Shown: positions 7,125 through 17,394, numbered from the stretch's first letter. The stretch: DNA of 64,000 bases from Corynebacterium pacaense (GCF_900169525.1 NZ_LT821240.1:1003684-1067683); one strand, 5' to 3'. Program-made: numbers and translations. Notes: generated from the letters alone by a model not told the origin.

Positions 7125-8675
7125 ATGAACTGGCTTGCCATACCCGAATTCCTGGTCAACGAAATCCTCGCCGTTCCGGCGTTCCTCATCGGCATCATCA
7201 CCGCCGTGGGCTTGGCCGCGCTCGGCCGTTCCACCGGTCAGGTGGTCGGCAGCGCCATCAAGGCGACGCTCGGCTTCCTGCTCATCGGCGCAGGTGCCAC
7301 TCTGGTCACCGCCTCGCTGGAACCCCTCGGCGCAATGATCACCGGCGCCACCGGAGCCCAGGGCGTCGTTCCCACCAACGAGGCCATCGCCGGTATCGCC
7401 CAGCAGGAGTACGGCGCCCAGGTGGCGTGGCTGATGATCCTCGGTTTCGCCGTCTCACTAGTCCTGGCCCGCGTGACCAATCTGCGCTATGTCTTCCTCA
7501 CCGGCCACCATGTACTGTTCATGGCCACGATGCTGACCATCATCCTGGCCACCGCGGGATTCAACTCATGGATCGTCGTCGGGGTCGGCGCACTGCTGCT
7601 GGGTATTCTCATGGTCGCGATGCCGGCGTTCGCCCATCCGTGGACCCGCCGGATCACCGGCGATGATTCCATCGCGATCGGGCACTTCGGCACCGCCGGC
7701 TACATTCTCGCCGGCTCCGTCGGGCGCGCGGTCGGTGGCCGTGGCACGAGCCCCTCGACCGAGGACATGAAGGTCCCGGAGGGCCTGCGCTTCCTGCGGG
7801 ACTCCATGGTCTCCACCGCCCTGTCCATGGCACTGATGTACATTGTCCTCGCAGTGCTCTTTCTGGTGCGCCGCGGCAGCGCGGAAGCCTTCACCGCCTT
7901 TGAGGGCGTGGCGAGCAACGTGGGCGACTACCTCATGCAATCCTTTACCCAGGGCCTGCAGTTCGGTGTCGCAGTGGCGGTGATCCTCTTCGGTGTGCGC
8001 ACCATCCTCGGTGAGCTGGTCCCCGCCTTCCAGGGGATCGCGGCCAAGGTGGTACCGGGGGCGATCCCCGCCCTGGACGCGCCGATCGTCTTCCCCTACG
8101 CCCAGAATGCGGTGCTCATCGGATTTCTCTCCTCCTTCGTCGGTGGTCTCGTCGGCCTGGCGGTGCTCGCTTCCTGGCTCAACCCGGTGTTCGGGGTGGC
8201 GCTGATCCTCCCCGGACTCGTTCCGCACTTCTTCACCGGGGGCGCGGCCGGAGTCTACGGCAATGCCACCGGCGGCCGCCGCGGGGCGGTCGCCGGAGCC
8301 TTCGCCAATGGTCTGCTCATCACCTTTCTCCCGGCCTTCCTGCTGTCGGTCCTGGGCACCTTCGGAGCGGAGAACACCACCTTCGGTGATGCCGACTTCG
8401 GCTGGTTCGGTATCGCCATCGGTTCCGCAGCGAAGGCCGGCCCGGTAGGTGGACTCATCCTCATCCTGATCATCGGGGCCGTGCTGCTCCTTGGTGCGAT
8501 GATCTTCCAGAAGCGTGCGGTGGACGGCAACTGGGATCCCGCCCCGCACCGCCCGCGGCCGGTCGCCGCAACGGCGGCGATCGAATCGGAGAGCACCGCC
8601 CGGATCACCGCACGGGCCTATCCCAGGATCGCCCCTCCCGCCGGGGCACCTCTTCCCCCGCCTGCGGCCGGATAG
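7125..8675 (+). CDS. ulaA: PTS ascorbate-type EIIC transporter (UlaA family)
   Basis: A 516-aa membrane protein with about 11 hydrophobic helices, starting at ATG 7125, seven bases after the EIIAB stop; an AGGA lies across that stop. Family-typical stretches include LGFLLIGAGATLV near the N terminus, GHHVLFMATML, and the glycine-rich PGLVPHFFTGGAAGVYGNATGG. It belongs to the UlaA/SgaT class that takes up and phosphorylates L-ascorbate or a related acid. The Pro/Ala-rich cytoplasmic tail (after about residue 470) is longer than in E. coli UlaA. It forms an operon with the EIIAB gene. Confidence 0.85.
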   Translation: MNWLAIPEFLVNEILAVPAFLIGIITAVGLAALGRSTGQVVGSAIKATLGFLLIGAGATLVTASLEPLGAMITGATGAQGVVPTNEAIAGIAQQEYGAQVAWLMILGFAVSLVLARVTNLRYVFLTGHHVLFMATMLTIILATAGFNSWIVVGVGALLLGILMVAMPAFAHPWTRRITGDDSIAIGHFGTAGYILAGSVGRAVGGRGTSPSTEDMKVPEGLRFLRDSMVSTALSMALMYIVLAVLFLVRRGSAEAFTAFEGVASNVGDYLMQSFTQGLQFGVAVAVILFGVRTILGELVPAFQGIAAKVVPGAIPALDAPIVFPYAQNAVLIGFLSSFVGGLVGLAVLASWLNPVFGVALILPGLVPHFFTGGAAGVYGNATGGRRGAVAGAFANGLLITFLPAFLLSVLGTFGAENTTFGDADFGWFGIAIGSAAKAGPVGGLILILIIGAVLLLGAMIFQKRAVDGNWDPAPHRPRPVAATAAIESESTARITARAYPRIAPPAGAPLPPPAAG

Positions 8676-8832
8676 TGGAAAACCTTCGCCGCCAATAGGG
8701 CCCGGGCGATCCTCGCGGACCCCGCCCCGGGCACGGAATTCATTCCCCCTGGTTGCAATATTGGCAGCGTGCCCGGCGCGGCGCTAGGCTGCGGGCCACA
8801 CACCCCGGTCAAGCCATGAGGAGTACCCAGCC

Positions 8833-9387
8833 GTGGCCACGAAAATCTTCAGCTTCCCCAATCCGGTCAATGAGTATGCAGCCCGCTTCACCGCGGGCCT
8901 GGTCGTACTGCTGACACTTGCGACGATATTCTCCACCGGCACCCTCCGGCTGGTGCTGGTATCCGTGCTGGCCCTCGGCTTCGCGCTGCGGGTGGCGGGA
9001 GGACCGCGCTACTCGCCCTTCGGCCGTCTCTCGGTGCATGTACTGGCCCCGCTTCTGCGCCGCGGGCCGCTGCTCACCGCCGGACCCCCGAAGCGTTTCG
9101 CCCAGGCGATCGGGCTGGCGTTTGCCACCACCGCCCTCCTTCTGACGATCGTGGGCTGGGATACCGCCGCCACCTTCGTCCTGGTGCTGCTGACCGTGGC
9201 GGCGACACTGGAATCCGTGTTCGGGTTCTGCCTCGGATGCTGGATCTTCGGCTGGTTGATCCATTGGGGGCTGATCCCGGAGGATGTCTGCGAGGAGTGC
9301 GCGAACGCCGGTTTCAGGTACTCCCGCACCGCCCCCGCGGACATCACCGTCACCGAGGTCAGTGGTGTTGTGAAGCGAGGGGAATAG
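8833..9387 (+). CDS. DUF4395 membrane protein with a CxxC pair
   Basis: A 184-aa protein starts at a GTG preceded by AGGAGT. FPNPVNEYAARFTAG opens the DUF4395 domain. There are about four membrane helices and a conserved FGFCLGCWIFG motif, a membrane-embedded Cys-x-x-Cys that in this family often accompanies thioredoxin-like or rhodanese proteins. A further cytoplasmic Cys pair (EDVCEECANAGF) follows helix 4. The pairs suggest redox or sulfur chemistry, but this is inference. Its last 29 bases overlap the end of the convergent hydrolase gene. Confidence 0.75.
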   Translation: MATKIFSFPNPVNEYAARFTAGLVVLLTLATIFSTGTLRLVLVSVLALGFALRVAGGPRYSPFGRLSVHVLAPLLRRGPLLTAGPPKRFAQAIGLAFATTALLLTIVGWDTAATFVLVLLTVAATLESVFGFCLGCWIFGWLIHWGLIPEDVCEECANAGFRYSRTAPADITVTEVSGVVKRGE

Positions 9388-10162
9388 ACTCCCTGTCCAC
9401 ATCCTCACGGAGCACCTCCGGCCATCGTGAGACCTCTGCGGGTGTGGTCGCGATGAACAGCCTGGCCATCGGGAAGATGGTGGCCAGATCAATCGCGGTG
9501 GACACGGGATGACCGGGGTCGCCCGTCCAGCAGAGGATGGTCATCGGGGTTGAGAGTGTGGCCAGATCCTCCCTCGGGGGCAGATTGCTCATCGCAGCCC
9601 CGCGGTAGGCCGAGGGCAGCAGCTCGGCGGAAATATCGGGGACGGTGTCCGGTCGCCCCACGGTCGCCGGTGGTGCCGCCGCCATGGCGTCGGCGCGCAG
9701 GAACTGCTCCATTCCGTGTTCCTCGATGAACCTCGCCCTGGCCTCGTAGTCGGCCGCCTGGGCCGTCCGCGTCTCCCAGGCCGTCGGCGGCAGCATGAGT
9801 GTCAGTCCGCTGAAACGGTCCGGTTCGCGGAGCACCGCATGCAGCAGGGTCGCGCAGCCCATGGACGGTGCAACCCCGTGCACCTGTTCCCCTGGGAAGT
9901 AGGCGTCGAGAAGCAGAAGCAGGTCAGAGGCCAGATTCGTCCAGGTATAGTCCTCCGGGACGGCTCTGCCAGTGGAGTATCCGTGTCCGCGGGAATCATA
10001 GCGCAGCAGGCGCGTTCCGGACAGCCCGCGGCCGAGATCCAGATCGAGCAGGCGGTCCCTCTTTCTGCTCGAGGTCAGCCCGTGGAGCTGAACGACGGGG
10101 TGTCCGTGCTCATCACTGAACGAGGTGGCAAGCTCCGCACCCGGGACGGAAAAGGTCGACAT
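9359..10162 (-). CDS. Alpha/beta-hydrolase family protein, apparent loss of catalytic His
   Basis: A 267-aa alpha/beta-hydrolase with AAGGAGAA before ATG 10162. It shows VVQLHGLTSSR (oxyanion strand), RYDSRGHGYST, the nucleophile elbow HGVAPSMGCA (Ser100) and CWTGDPGHPVS (acid, Asp215). Where the catalytic His normally follows (GH before a hydrophobic residue, then PE), this protein reads ATTPAEVSRWPEVL. The only later His residues are the last two of the chain. It may therefore be inactive, a binding protein, or use a different His. It is divergent from the condensation-GNAT gene (50-bp gap), suggesting linked function. Confidence 0.75.
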   Translation of the reverse strand: MSTFSVPGAELATSFSDEHGHPVVQLHGLTSSRKRDRLLDLDLGRGLSGTRLLRYDSRGHGYSTGRAVPEDYTWTNLASDLLLLLDAYFPGEQVHGVAPSMGCATLLHAVLREPDRFSGLTLMLPPTAWETRTAQAADYEARARFIEEHGMEQFLRADAMAAAPPATVGRPDTVPDISAELLPSAYRGAAMSNLPPREDLATLSTPMTILCWTGDPGHPVSTAIDLATIFPMARLFIATTPAEVSRWPEVLREDVDRESIPLASQHH

Positions 10163-10200
10163 GGGATTTCTCCTTCACTTCCGATGGCTCTGGTGTGGGT

Positions 10201-10212
10201 TAGGATACCGCC
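10201..10212 (+). promoter_or_regulatory. -10 element for a leaderless condensation-GNAT transcript
   Basis: TAGGAT at 10201-10206 ends six bases before ATG 10213. It matches the -10 and spacing seen at several other genes here. Confidence 0.5.
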
Positions 10213-11967
10213 ATGAGGCTCACCCATGTCACCCACTTACGGCTACCCTTCGGCCCACTGCACAGCTTTCAGGTGAGCCTTACCCCGACCGGTGACACCT
10301 CACCCGTGTCCTTTGATCAGCGCAGACACGTCTCCTTCGGGGATCGCCCCGGCAGCTGGATGGCGATGAGCATGCGTCTGTCCTCCCCTGTGGACAGGGA
10401 GAGACTCTCCGATGCCTGGTTGAAGGTCGTCGCCAGGCACGGCACGCTGCGCACGGTCTTCGAGCACGAACAGCCGGACGGGCACGACAGCGACGGTGAG
10501 GACGGCGAGCTCATCCTGCGCGAGATGGAGGTCTCGGGCGGCCGGTGGGTGGAGCACGTCGCGCTTCCGGGACAGTCGATGCGCGATCTCCTGCGCGAGG
10601 TCCTCGACAGCTGCTGTGTGTCCTTCGCCCGGCCCTCCTACCGGTTGTGCATCGTCGACAGCGCCCAGCGTCCCACCATTGTCATCGCCAGTGACCACTC
10701 GCATGTGGACATGTGGTCCATGCTCGTGCTGGCGCGCGACCTGCTGTCCGCCCTGGGGGGACGGGAATCGGCGTCCTCAGGCAACCCGCCCCCGTTCTCC
10801 GAGCACACCCGTTTCCTGCGCACCCGGGAACCCGCCCCGGACTCGGTGCGCGACAGGTGGCGCGAAATTATCGACGCCGGCGGTGGACACATGCCACGCT
10901 TCCCCCTGTCCATCGGCACCCCGGGCCAGCACCCGGAGCGGGTGGAGGTCCGCGATGTGTTCACCGTCGATGACACGGCGACCTTCGCCGCCCACGCCAG
11001 GGCACTCGGGGTGTCCACCCTCACGCTGACCACCTCGCTGATGGCGAAGGTGACCCGCGAGCTCGCGGGTACCCCGCTGCGCGCGCTGTTTCCCGTCCAC
11101 AGTCGCTTCGACCGGGACTGGCACAACTCCGTGGGCTGGTTCATCACCAACTCTATCCTCGAGGTTGATTCCCCGGAACCCGCGGCTGCCGCCGAAGCCG
11201 TCAGGGAGGCCATCAGTCTGGGTTCATGGCCCCTGGAGGATGTTCTCGCACCCTGGGGCGGGATGCCGGACACACCCGGGATGTTCGCCGTGTCCTGGCT
11301 CGATCTGCGCCGGCTGCCGGTGAGCATCGATGACATCGGCCTCGAGGCCCAGTACATCAGCGCGGCGATGCACACCGACGGTGTCATGCTGTGGTTCATC
11401 CTCGATGACACCGGCGCCCACCTGCGCTGCCGCTACCCCGATACCCTCGAGGCCAGGGCCAATGTCGGGGCCTGGCTGACAGCGCTGGTGGCGGCCATGC
11501 AGGCCGCGGCGCGGGAATCCGCGGCCTCGCGCTTCCAGCTCGGGGAGCGGACCTACACCATCCAGCGTGCCGGGCGTGCCGACATCCCGGAGATCGTCGC
11601 GCTGCTGGCCGATGCCCCGGAAGCAACCGAGGCCCATGAGGGTGCCTTCGATGTCATGGCCGTCAATCCCGCGCACTATCTCGCGGTGGTCCGCGATTCC
11701 TCCTCTCGGATCACCGGTACCATGCAGCTGACCTTCATCCCCGGCATCGCGGATTCCGGGGCGACGCGCCTGAACATCGGCGCACTGACCGCCACCGACG
11801 CCTCCCTGATCCCGCCGATGCTGACGTGGGCGCACTCCCACGGCAAGGCCCGGGGCGCCCGGATCGCGCAGCTGGGCACGACGGATCCGCGGATGGAGGA
11901 GCTCTTCCGGGAGTGCGGCTACTCCGGGGACAGGCACACCCTGGAAAAGCCGCTGGGAAGCGCCTGA
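10213..11967 (+). CDS. Condensation-domain (PapA-like) acyltransferase fused to a GNAT domain
   Basis: A 584-aa two-domain protein. Residues about 1-430 resemble NRPS condensation/PapA acyltransferases: VSFDQRRHVSFGD near the start, then ASDHSHVDMWSM, which carries the HxxxD catalytic motif (His162, Asp166), and further on VGWFITNSILEV, like the conserved floor-loop region. From about residue 445 (YTIQRAGRADIPEIVALL) a GNAT-like acetyltransferase domain follows and ends near RECGYSGDRHTLEKP. No carrier-protein or adenylation domain is encoded nearby, so it probably acts as a stand-alone acyl transferase on a lipid, glycolipid or small molecule. The substrate is unknown. The divergent alpha/beta-hydrolase may act in the same path. 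Confidence 0.7.
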   Translation: MRLTHVTHLRLPFGPLHSFQVSLTPTGDTSPVSFDQRRHVSFGDRPGSWMAMSMRLSSPVDRERLSDAWLKVVARHGTLRTVFEHEQPDGHDSDGEDGELILREMEVSGGRWVEHVALPGQSMRDLLREVLDSCCVSFARPSYRLCIVDSAQRPTIVIASDHSHVDMWSMLVLARDLLSALGGRESASSGNPPPFSEHTRFLRTREPAPDSVRDRWREIIDAGGGHMPRFPLSIGTPGQHPERVEVRDVFTVDDTATFAAHARALGVSTLTLTTSLMAKVTRELAGTPLRALFPVHSRFDRDWHNSVGWFITNSILEVDSPEPAAAAEAVREAISLGSWPLEDVLAPWGGMPDTPGMFAVSWLDLRRLPVSIDDIGLEAQYISAAMHTDGVMLWFILDDTGAHLRCRYPDTLEARANVGAWLTALVAAMQAAARESAASRFQLGERTYTIQRAGRADIPEIVALLADAPEATEAHEGAFDVMAVNPAHYLAVVRDSSSRITGTMQLTFIPGIADSGATRLNIGALTATDASLIPPMLTWAHSHGKARGARIAQLGTTDPRMEELFRECGYSGDRHTLEKPLGSA

Positions 11968-12004
11968 GCACGGCCTCTCCCGGCCGCGGGGGCCGGTCGG
12001 GGAA

Positions 12005-14707
12005 CTAGGACTCGCTGCGCCTGAGCACGGCCTTGACCAGCTCGACCAACAGGAACACCGCGATGGAGGAGGCCGCGACCAGTCCCCAGTCCCGCAGTCC
12101 CAGCGGCGCCGAGTCGAACCATACGTGCATGAAGGGTGCGTAGATGAACAGCAGCTGGAGCCCCACCAGGGCGAGGACCGCGTACCAGACGATCCGGTTT
12201 CCCGTGACGGCCCGTGGTGTCAGCGCCGAACCGCCGAGGATCCGGCAGCTGAAGAGGAAGGCCAGCTGGCTGAACGCCAGGACGGTCACCGCCGCGGTCT
12301 GTGCCTGCGCGTAGTCGGTGCCGAGACGGATCTCGGTGAGGTACATCGCGAAGGTCATCGCGCCGATGATCAGCGAGGCCGCGACGACGAGACGGAAGTA
12401 GCTCCGGGAGAGTACCTGCTCATTCGCCGCGCGCGGGGCTCGGTGCATGGTGCCGGGTTCCACGGGTTCGGTGGCCAGTGGCAGTGACAGCGTCAGTGAG
12501 GTGACCAGGTTGATCCAGAGGATCTGCACCGGTGACAGCGGCAGCGACATCCCGAGCAGGATGGCCACGAGGATCACCAGCGACTGGGCACCGTTGGTGG
12601 GCAGCAGGAAGACGACCGATTTGCGGATGTTGTCGTAGATCCGCCGCCCCTCCTCGACCGCGCGTTCAATGGTGGCGAAATTGTCATCGGCCAGCACGAT
12701 GTCGGCGGCCTCCTTGGTCGCCTCCGTGCCCTTGATTCCCATGGCCACACCGACATCGGCGCGGGTGATCGAGGGTGCGTCATTGACGCCGTCGCCGGTC
12801 ATGGCCACGACCTCGCCCTGCGACTGCAGTGCACGAACGATCCGGATCTTGTGCTCGGGGCTGGTGCGCGCGTAGACGTCGACATCTCGGGCGACCCGGC
12901 GCAGTTCCTCCTGGCTCATCGCCTCGAGTTCGGTGCCGCTGAGGACGCGGGCGGATCCCCGCCCTTCGACGATCCCGAGTTCCCGTGCGATCGCGACGGC
13001 GGTACCAGCGTGGTCCCCTGTGATCATCTTGACCCTGATTCCGGCCTCGTGCGTCTCGGCGATCGCGCTGACCGCCTCCGGCCGGGGCGGATCGACGATG
13101 CCGACCACGCCGATGAAGGCGAGCCCGTCCACGTCGTGCAGGCCGAGGTCGGAGGCGTCGAGGTCGGTGGCGTCACGACGCGCCACACCGAGGACGCGCA
13201 GCCCCCGGTCGGAGAGTTCGGTGATGCGGCGCTCCCACCCGGCGCGGTCGAGATTCTCGGTGGAGGCGTCGGCACGCAGCTGCGAGTCGCAGCGGTCCAG
13301 AAGTCGGTCCGGGGCACCGACGCAGTGCAGCAGCCTGCTGCCGCCGGGAAGATCATCAACGGTCGCCGCGAACTTGTGGGCCGATTCAAAGGGCACCTCC
13401 CCGATCCTGACCGCTGTCAGATCCACACCGGATTTCAGTGCCAGGACCGTCAGCGCCCCCTCGGTGGGCTGGCCGACGAGCACCCAGCCCTGCTCCTTCT
13501 CCTCCACCCTGGCGTTGTTGCACAGGCCGGCCGCGATGAGCAGGGCGTGGAGATCCGGGCGTGATTCCGGATCCACCTGGGCATCCGCCGCGGTGAGGTG
13601 TCCCTGCGGGGCGTAGCCGGTGCCCTGCACATTGACGGCACCGGAATCGGTGACCACGACCCGTGCGGTCATCTCATTCTGCGTGAGGGTGCCGGTCTTG
13701 TCCGAGCAGATCGTGGTCACCGCCCCCAGCGTCTCCACCGCGGTCATTTTCCGTGTGATCGCGTTTCGACGCGCCATCTGCTGCACACCGAGCGCCAGCG
13801 TGATGGTCACCATCGCGGGCAGGCCCTCGGGCACCGCCGCAACTGCGAAACCGATCGCCGCGGAGACCAGCTCATCGACGGTGTAGTCGTAGAAGATCCG
13901 ACCGACCAGAATCAGCACGAAGGCCAGGATGCCGACGAGGATGGACAGCTTCTTCGCCAGGGACTGCAGCTGCCTGGACAGAGGCGTCTCCGTGGACTCC
14001 ACCTCGTTGACCAAGCTTGTGATCTTGCCTATCTCGGTGTTTGTACCCGTCGCGGTGACCACGGCCTCCGCCGTTCCCGTGCTGACGATGGTGCCAGAGA
14101 AGATCATGCAGCTTCGATCCCCCACGCCGGCGCTCTCCCCGACCGCATCGATGCTCTTGATCGCCGCGACCGATTCCCCGGTCAGCGCCGACTCATCGAC
14201 CTGCAGATTCGACTCGCGCAGGAGTCTGGCGTCGGCGGGAACCCGGTCACCGGAACGCACCCGGATGACATCGCCGGGAACGATCGCCTCGGCGTCCACC
14301 GTCGACCAGGTTCCATCGCGCAGGACCTGGGCGTGCAGGGAGAGCATCGACTTGATGCTCTCCATCGCCTTCTGTGCCCTTCCCTCCTGAACGAATCCCA
14401 CCGAGGCGATGGCGACCGCGGCGAAGGCGATAACACTGAAGTCCACCCATTCCTGCAGAATCGCCTTGAGCGCCGCGGCGGCGAGAAGGATGTAGATGAG
14501 CACATCATCGAAGTGGGAGATGAAACGGCGCCAGGCCGGGAGCGGCGCGGACACGGGCAGTGCATTCGGGCCGAAGTCAGCGACCGCCCTCTCCGCGTCC
14601 GGGGAACTGAGGCCATCCATCCCCGATCCCAGGCCTGCGAGGACCTCCTCGGCGGGATGGGCATAAGCCAGATCGAAGGCCTGTGTGGCGGGAACTCGTG
14701 TGGTCAC
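12005..14707 (-). CDS. P-type cation ATPase, type IIA (CtpF/Ca2+-ATPase-like)
   Basis: A 900-aa ion pump starting at GTG 14707 with GGAG upstream. Visible motifs in order are the N-terminal cation-ATPase domain ([12 protein letters not shown] to GPNALP), DESALTGES of the actuator domain, AAVPEGLPA in helix 4 (the ion site of calcium-type pumps), [12 protein letters not shown] with the phosphorylated Asp at about 335, and [22 protein letters not shown] of the hinge. About six C-terminal helices follow. Length and motifs fit mycobacterial CtpF and SERCA-like pumps rather than heavy-metal pumps (no CPC motif). It probably exports Ca2+ or another alkali/alkaline-earth cation. No regulator is adjacent. 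Confidence 0.88.
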   Translation of the reverse strand: MTTRVPATQAFDLAYAHPAEEVLAGLGSGMDGLSSPDAERAVADFGPNALPVSAPLPAWRRFISHFDDVLIYILLAAAALKAILQEWVDFSVIAFAAVAIASVGFVQEGRAQKAMESIKSMLSLHAQVLRDGTWSTVDAEAIVPGDVIRVRSGDRVPADARLLRESNLQVDESALTGESVAAIKSIDAVGESAGVGDRSCMIFSGTIVSTGTAEAVVTATGTNTEIGKITSLVNEVESTETPLSRQLQSLAKKLSILVGILAFVLILVGRIFYDYTVDELVSAAIGFAVAAVPEGLPAMVTITLALGVQQMARRNAITRKMTAVETLGAVTTICSDKTGTLTQNEMTARVVVTDSGAVNVQGTGYAPQGHLTAADAQVDPESRPDLHALLIAAGLCNNARVEEKEQGWVLVGQPTEGALTVLALKSGVDLTAVRIGEVPFESAHKFAATVDDLPGGSRLLHCVGAPDRLLDRCDSQLRADASTENLDRAGWERRITELSDRGLRVLGVARRDATDLDASDLGLHDVDGLAFIGVVGIVDPPRPEAVSAIAETHEAGIRVKMITGDHAGTAVAIARELGIVEGRGSARVLSGTELEAMSQEELRRVARDVDVYARTSPEHKIRIVRALQSQGEVVAMTGDGVNDAPSITRADVGVAMGIKGTEATKEAADIVLADDNFATIERAVEEGRRIYDNIRKSVVFLLPTNGAQSLVILVAILLGMSLPLSPVQILWINLVTSLTLSLPLATEPVEPGTMHRAPRAANEQVLSRSYFRLVVAASLIIGAMTFAMYLTEIRLGTDYAQAQTAAVTVLAFSQLAFLFSCRILGGSALTPRAVTGNRIVWYAVLALVGLQLLFIYAPFMHVWFDSAPLGLRDWGLVAASSIAVFLLVELVKAVLRRSES

Positions 14708-14810
14708 GGTGACTCCAAATAGTTGGGGCGGAACATCCGGTATCTCAGAAATCTACTCGGTCCGAGTCTATGCCCGGTGTCTATGCCCGGTCCGAGCCGG
14801 TGGGTGAGCG

Positions 14811-16411
14811 TCAGTGGATCTCACCGAGGGGCTGCAGCTGCGTCTCCGGACTCCGGATCGCCTCACGAACCCGGTCGGTGTCGGATTCCTCCCAGCCCTC
14901 GGGGTCCAGGATCGCCGCCCACAGCCCCGCGGCGGCATCACCGTAGGCGTGACCGTGGCCAGCGGGCACACCGGCGGATAGCGCCATATCGGCCGCGACC
15001 TGCCAGAATGTCACCAAAGGCAGCCATCTCATGTTGGGATTGACATCCGATCCGAGCGGCTCGGCGAGCCAGTCCGGCCTGCGGTATATCAGGTCGAGGG
15101 ACCACCAGGTGATGGGATCACTGGCGTGCTGCCAGTAGACGAAACGGGGGGCCTCCCAGTCCTGTGAAAGCTCAAGGTCACCATCCTCGGCGGCGAAGCG
15201 GACGTGGCGGCCGTGGTCGACCACCGGAAGAATCTCCCGCGAGCCGGGGTCGCGTTCCTCCGTCAGCCGGTGCCAGGGTTCGGCGAAGTTCGGGGTGCCG
15301 ATGAGCAGTCCGCCATTGAGACGCGAGATCATGTCCTGCGGCGAGGACACCGCTCCCTGCATGCCGTAGGAGCCGAGACTCTCGCCCATGACATAGAGCT
15401 TCGGCCTGCTCGCCTCCGGCAGTTGCGACCAGCGTTCATAGACCGCCTCCAGCAGCAGCCGACCGGCCTGCAGCGGTGTCTGCCGATCCGCGAGATAGGC
15501 GAAGGGACTCTGCAGGTGGCTGTACTGCATGGCGGCGATGGCCGAATCACCGTGGTTGATGTACTCGAATGCGTCCGCCGCTGCCGTGTTCACCCAGCCG
15601 CGTCCGGTGGTGGTCACCACGAGCAGCGACGTCCTGTCAAAGGCCCGCGTGCGGTCCAGCTCGGCAACGACATTGTCGGCGATCTCTGCGATGGTCTCCG
15701 CGGAAGCCCGGCCGGAGTAGACGCGGATGGGTTCCTCGGCAGCCTTACCCGTCACCTCCTCGATCCTCGCCTGGTCCGGTCCCGCGGCGACGAAGCTGCG
15801 CCCGTCACGGCCCAGGGTCGACCAATGCTCCAGGGACTCCGGCGATCCCGACCTTTTCGGGCTCACCGGCTGCACCACCCCGGGGCGTGTGTTCTGGTCC
15901 GCCGCGAAGTAGCTCCGCTCCGCCACATTGAGGACGACGCGCGCCACCGCGCCGTCGAGCAGAGCGACACCGAGAATCACCAGCAGCGCGAGTCCCCCGA
16001 CTTTGGCCACGGGAAGTGGCACCCAGCGGCGCCCGAACTCGGCGATGCGCCTCCAGAGCGCACCGATTCCGCGGGCGAGCTGGATCAGTGCGATGGCGAC
16101 GATCAAGGCGATCAGCAGGACGAGAATATAGAGGCCGTCGCTGTCATCATCGACACCGATCAGCGCCCTGGTCTGCTTCTGCCAGTGCGCCCCGAGGATC
16201 ATGAACAGCGGAATCAGCACCGCGGCGGCCACCCCGAGTCCGATCCAGCCCCATCGCCGCTGCTCCGCGGAGGGCCGCCAGGTGATCCCGGACCAGCGGA
16301 AGATCTGCCGGGCGATCAGGCCTACGCCGTATCCGCAGGCGAGGCTGACACCGGTCGCCAGTGCCTGGAAGTACCACATGCGCGGCAGCAGCGAGGGACT
16401 CAGTGACCAGG
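14811..16411 (-). pseudogene. Membrane alpha/beta-hydrolase (PF10081-like), C-terminal part, disrupted by the IS
   Basis: This is the larger piece of a gene split by the IS3-family element. Read from the insertion point it continues in frame with the N-terminal piece at 17723-17861: FYT from that side joins WSLSPSLLPRMWYF here through the shared AGG target. It has about four membrane helices, then a soluble hydrolase domain with the nucleophile motif YVMGESLGSYGMQG and a late AGVPAGHGHAYGD segment that may supply the His. The intact protein would be about 580 aa, of a family found in actinobacterial envelopes. An internal ATG at 16379 could still express 522 aa, so partial function is possible. 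Confidence 0.85.
16409..16411. repeat. Left target-site duplication (AGG) of the IS
   Basis: AGG directly precedes the IS end and is repeated at 17723-17725. Removing the IS and one AGG restores one open reading frame across the hydrolase gene. Confidence 0.9.
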
Positions 16412-16437
16412 TGTCAAGCCCCGGGTTTTGTAGAGGG
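16412..16437 (+). repeat. IS terminal inverted repeat, left
   Basis: Starts TGTCAAGCCCCGGGTTT and ends GAGGG. It pairs with the right end: TG, GCCCCGGGTTT and GAGGG are shared, with two 4-bp variable blocks between. Confidence 0.9.
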
Positions 16438-16452
16438 TGATTTACTTGTCGA

Positions 16453-17394
16453 TCAGGCCGCGTAGGCCTGATACTTCTGCCATTCCTGGTGAACTTCCTT
16501 CGGCGGGCGATGAGCCAGTGCGGAGTGCAACCGGCGGTTGTTGTACCACCCGATCCACTTCGAGGTCGCCACGATCACATCGGTCAGCGCCGGCCACGTC
16601 CTGCGGTCGATCAGCTCGGCCTTGAACATCGAATTCAACGCCTCGGCCATCGCGTTGTCATAGGAGTCGCCGCGGGATCCGACCGAGGCCACGACCTTCG
16701 ACTCCGCCAATGACTCGCCGTAGGTAATAGAGCGGTATTGCACTCCACGGTCGCTGTGGTGGATCAGCCCAGAGACGTCCTCACCAGCGCGAAGACGAGC
16801 CGACAGGGCCATATCCAAGGCATCGCGGGCCAACGAGACCCGCATGTGGTTCGTCACTTGCCAACCGATGATCTCACGGGTGTAGGCGTCCAACACAAAC
16901 GCCGCATACACCCACCCGGCCCGGGTGGGGATATAGGTGATATCGGCGACCCACAGCATATTCGGCGCGGTCACGGCGAAGTTGCGCTCCACCAGGTCGA
17001 CAGGACACTCGCCGGCGTCGGCGCTGCGAGTTGACGGTCTTTTCTTCCGCCGCCGGATCCCCTTCAGCCCGTCGGTCGCCATGAGACGCTCGACGGTGCA
17101 GCGGGCGACGTGACCGAAGGTGGCCTCGCGGTTGATCTCCGCCCACAGCTTCCGGGCGCCGTAACATGAGTAGTTGTCTTCGAAGATCCGGCGCAGTGCC
17201 CGGGTGATCTGCTTGTCCCGGATGGACCGGGCTGATTCAGGCCGTGATTTGTGGGCGTAATACGTGCTCAGGGCTATCTTCGCGCTGGTGGTGGCCAGGA
17301 CGCGGATGATGGGCTCGACCCCGAACTGAGCACGGTTGTCGTCGATGAAGGTGACGATTACTTGTGTGGGCGGTCGAGCTCCGCCGCGAAAAAA
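16453..17394 (-). CDS. IS3-family transposase OrfB (DDE integrase), expressed by -1 frameshift from orfA
   Basis: The frame is open from the slippery site at 17388-17394 to the stop at 16453 with no early start codon, as expected for a product made by frameshifting from orfA. The N-terminal part (FIDDNRAQFGVEPIIRVL to YGARKLWAEINRE) is the HTH_21 region. The rve core carries the DDE triad: WVADITYIPT, HHSDRGVQYRS and GDSYDNAMAEALNSMFKAEL. The conserved WIGWYNNRRLHSALAHRPP tail is complete. The enzyme cuts and joins the IS ends. Confidence 0.92.
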   Translation of the reverse strand, partial: FFRGGARPPTQVIVTFIDDNRAQFGVEPIIRVLATTSAKIALSTYYAHKSRPESARSIRDKQITRALRRIFEDNYSCYGARKLWAEINREATFGHVARCTVERLMATDGLKGIRRRKKRPSTRSADAGECPVDLVERNFAVTAPNMLWVADITYIPTRAGWVYAAFVLDAYTREIIGWQVTNHMRVSLARDALDMALSARLRAGEDVSGLIHHSDRGVQYRSITYGESLAESKVVASVGSRGDSYDNAMAEALNSMFKAELIDRRTWPALTDVIVATSKWIGWYNNRRLHSALAHRPPKEVHQEWQKYQAYAA

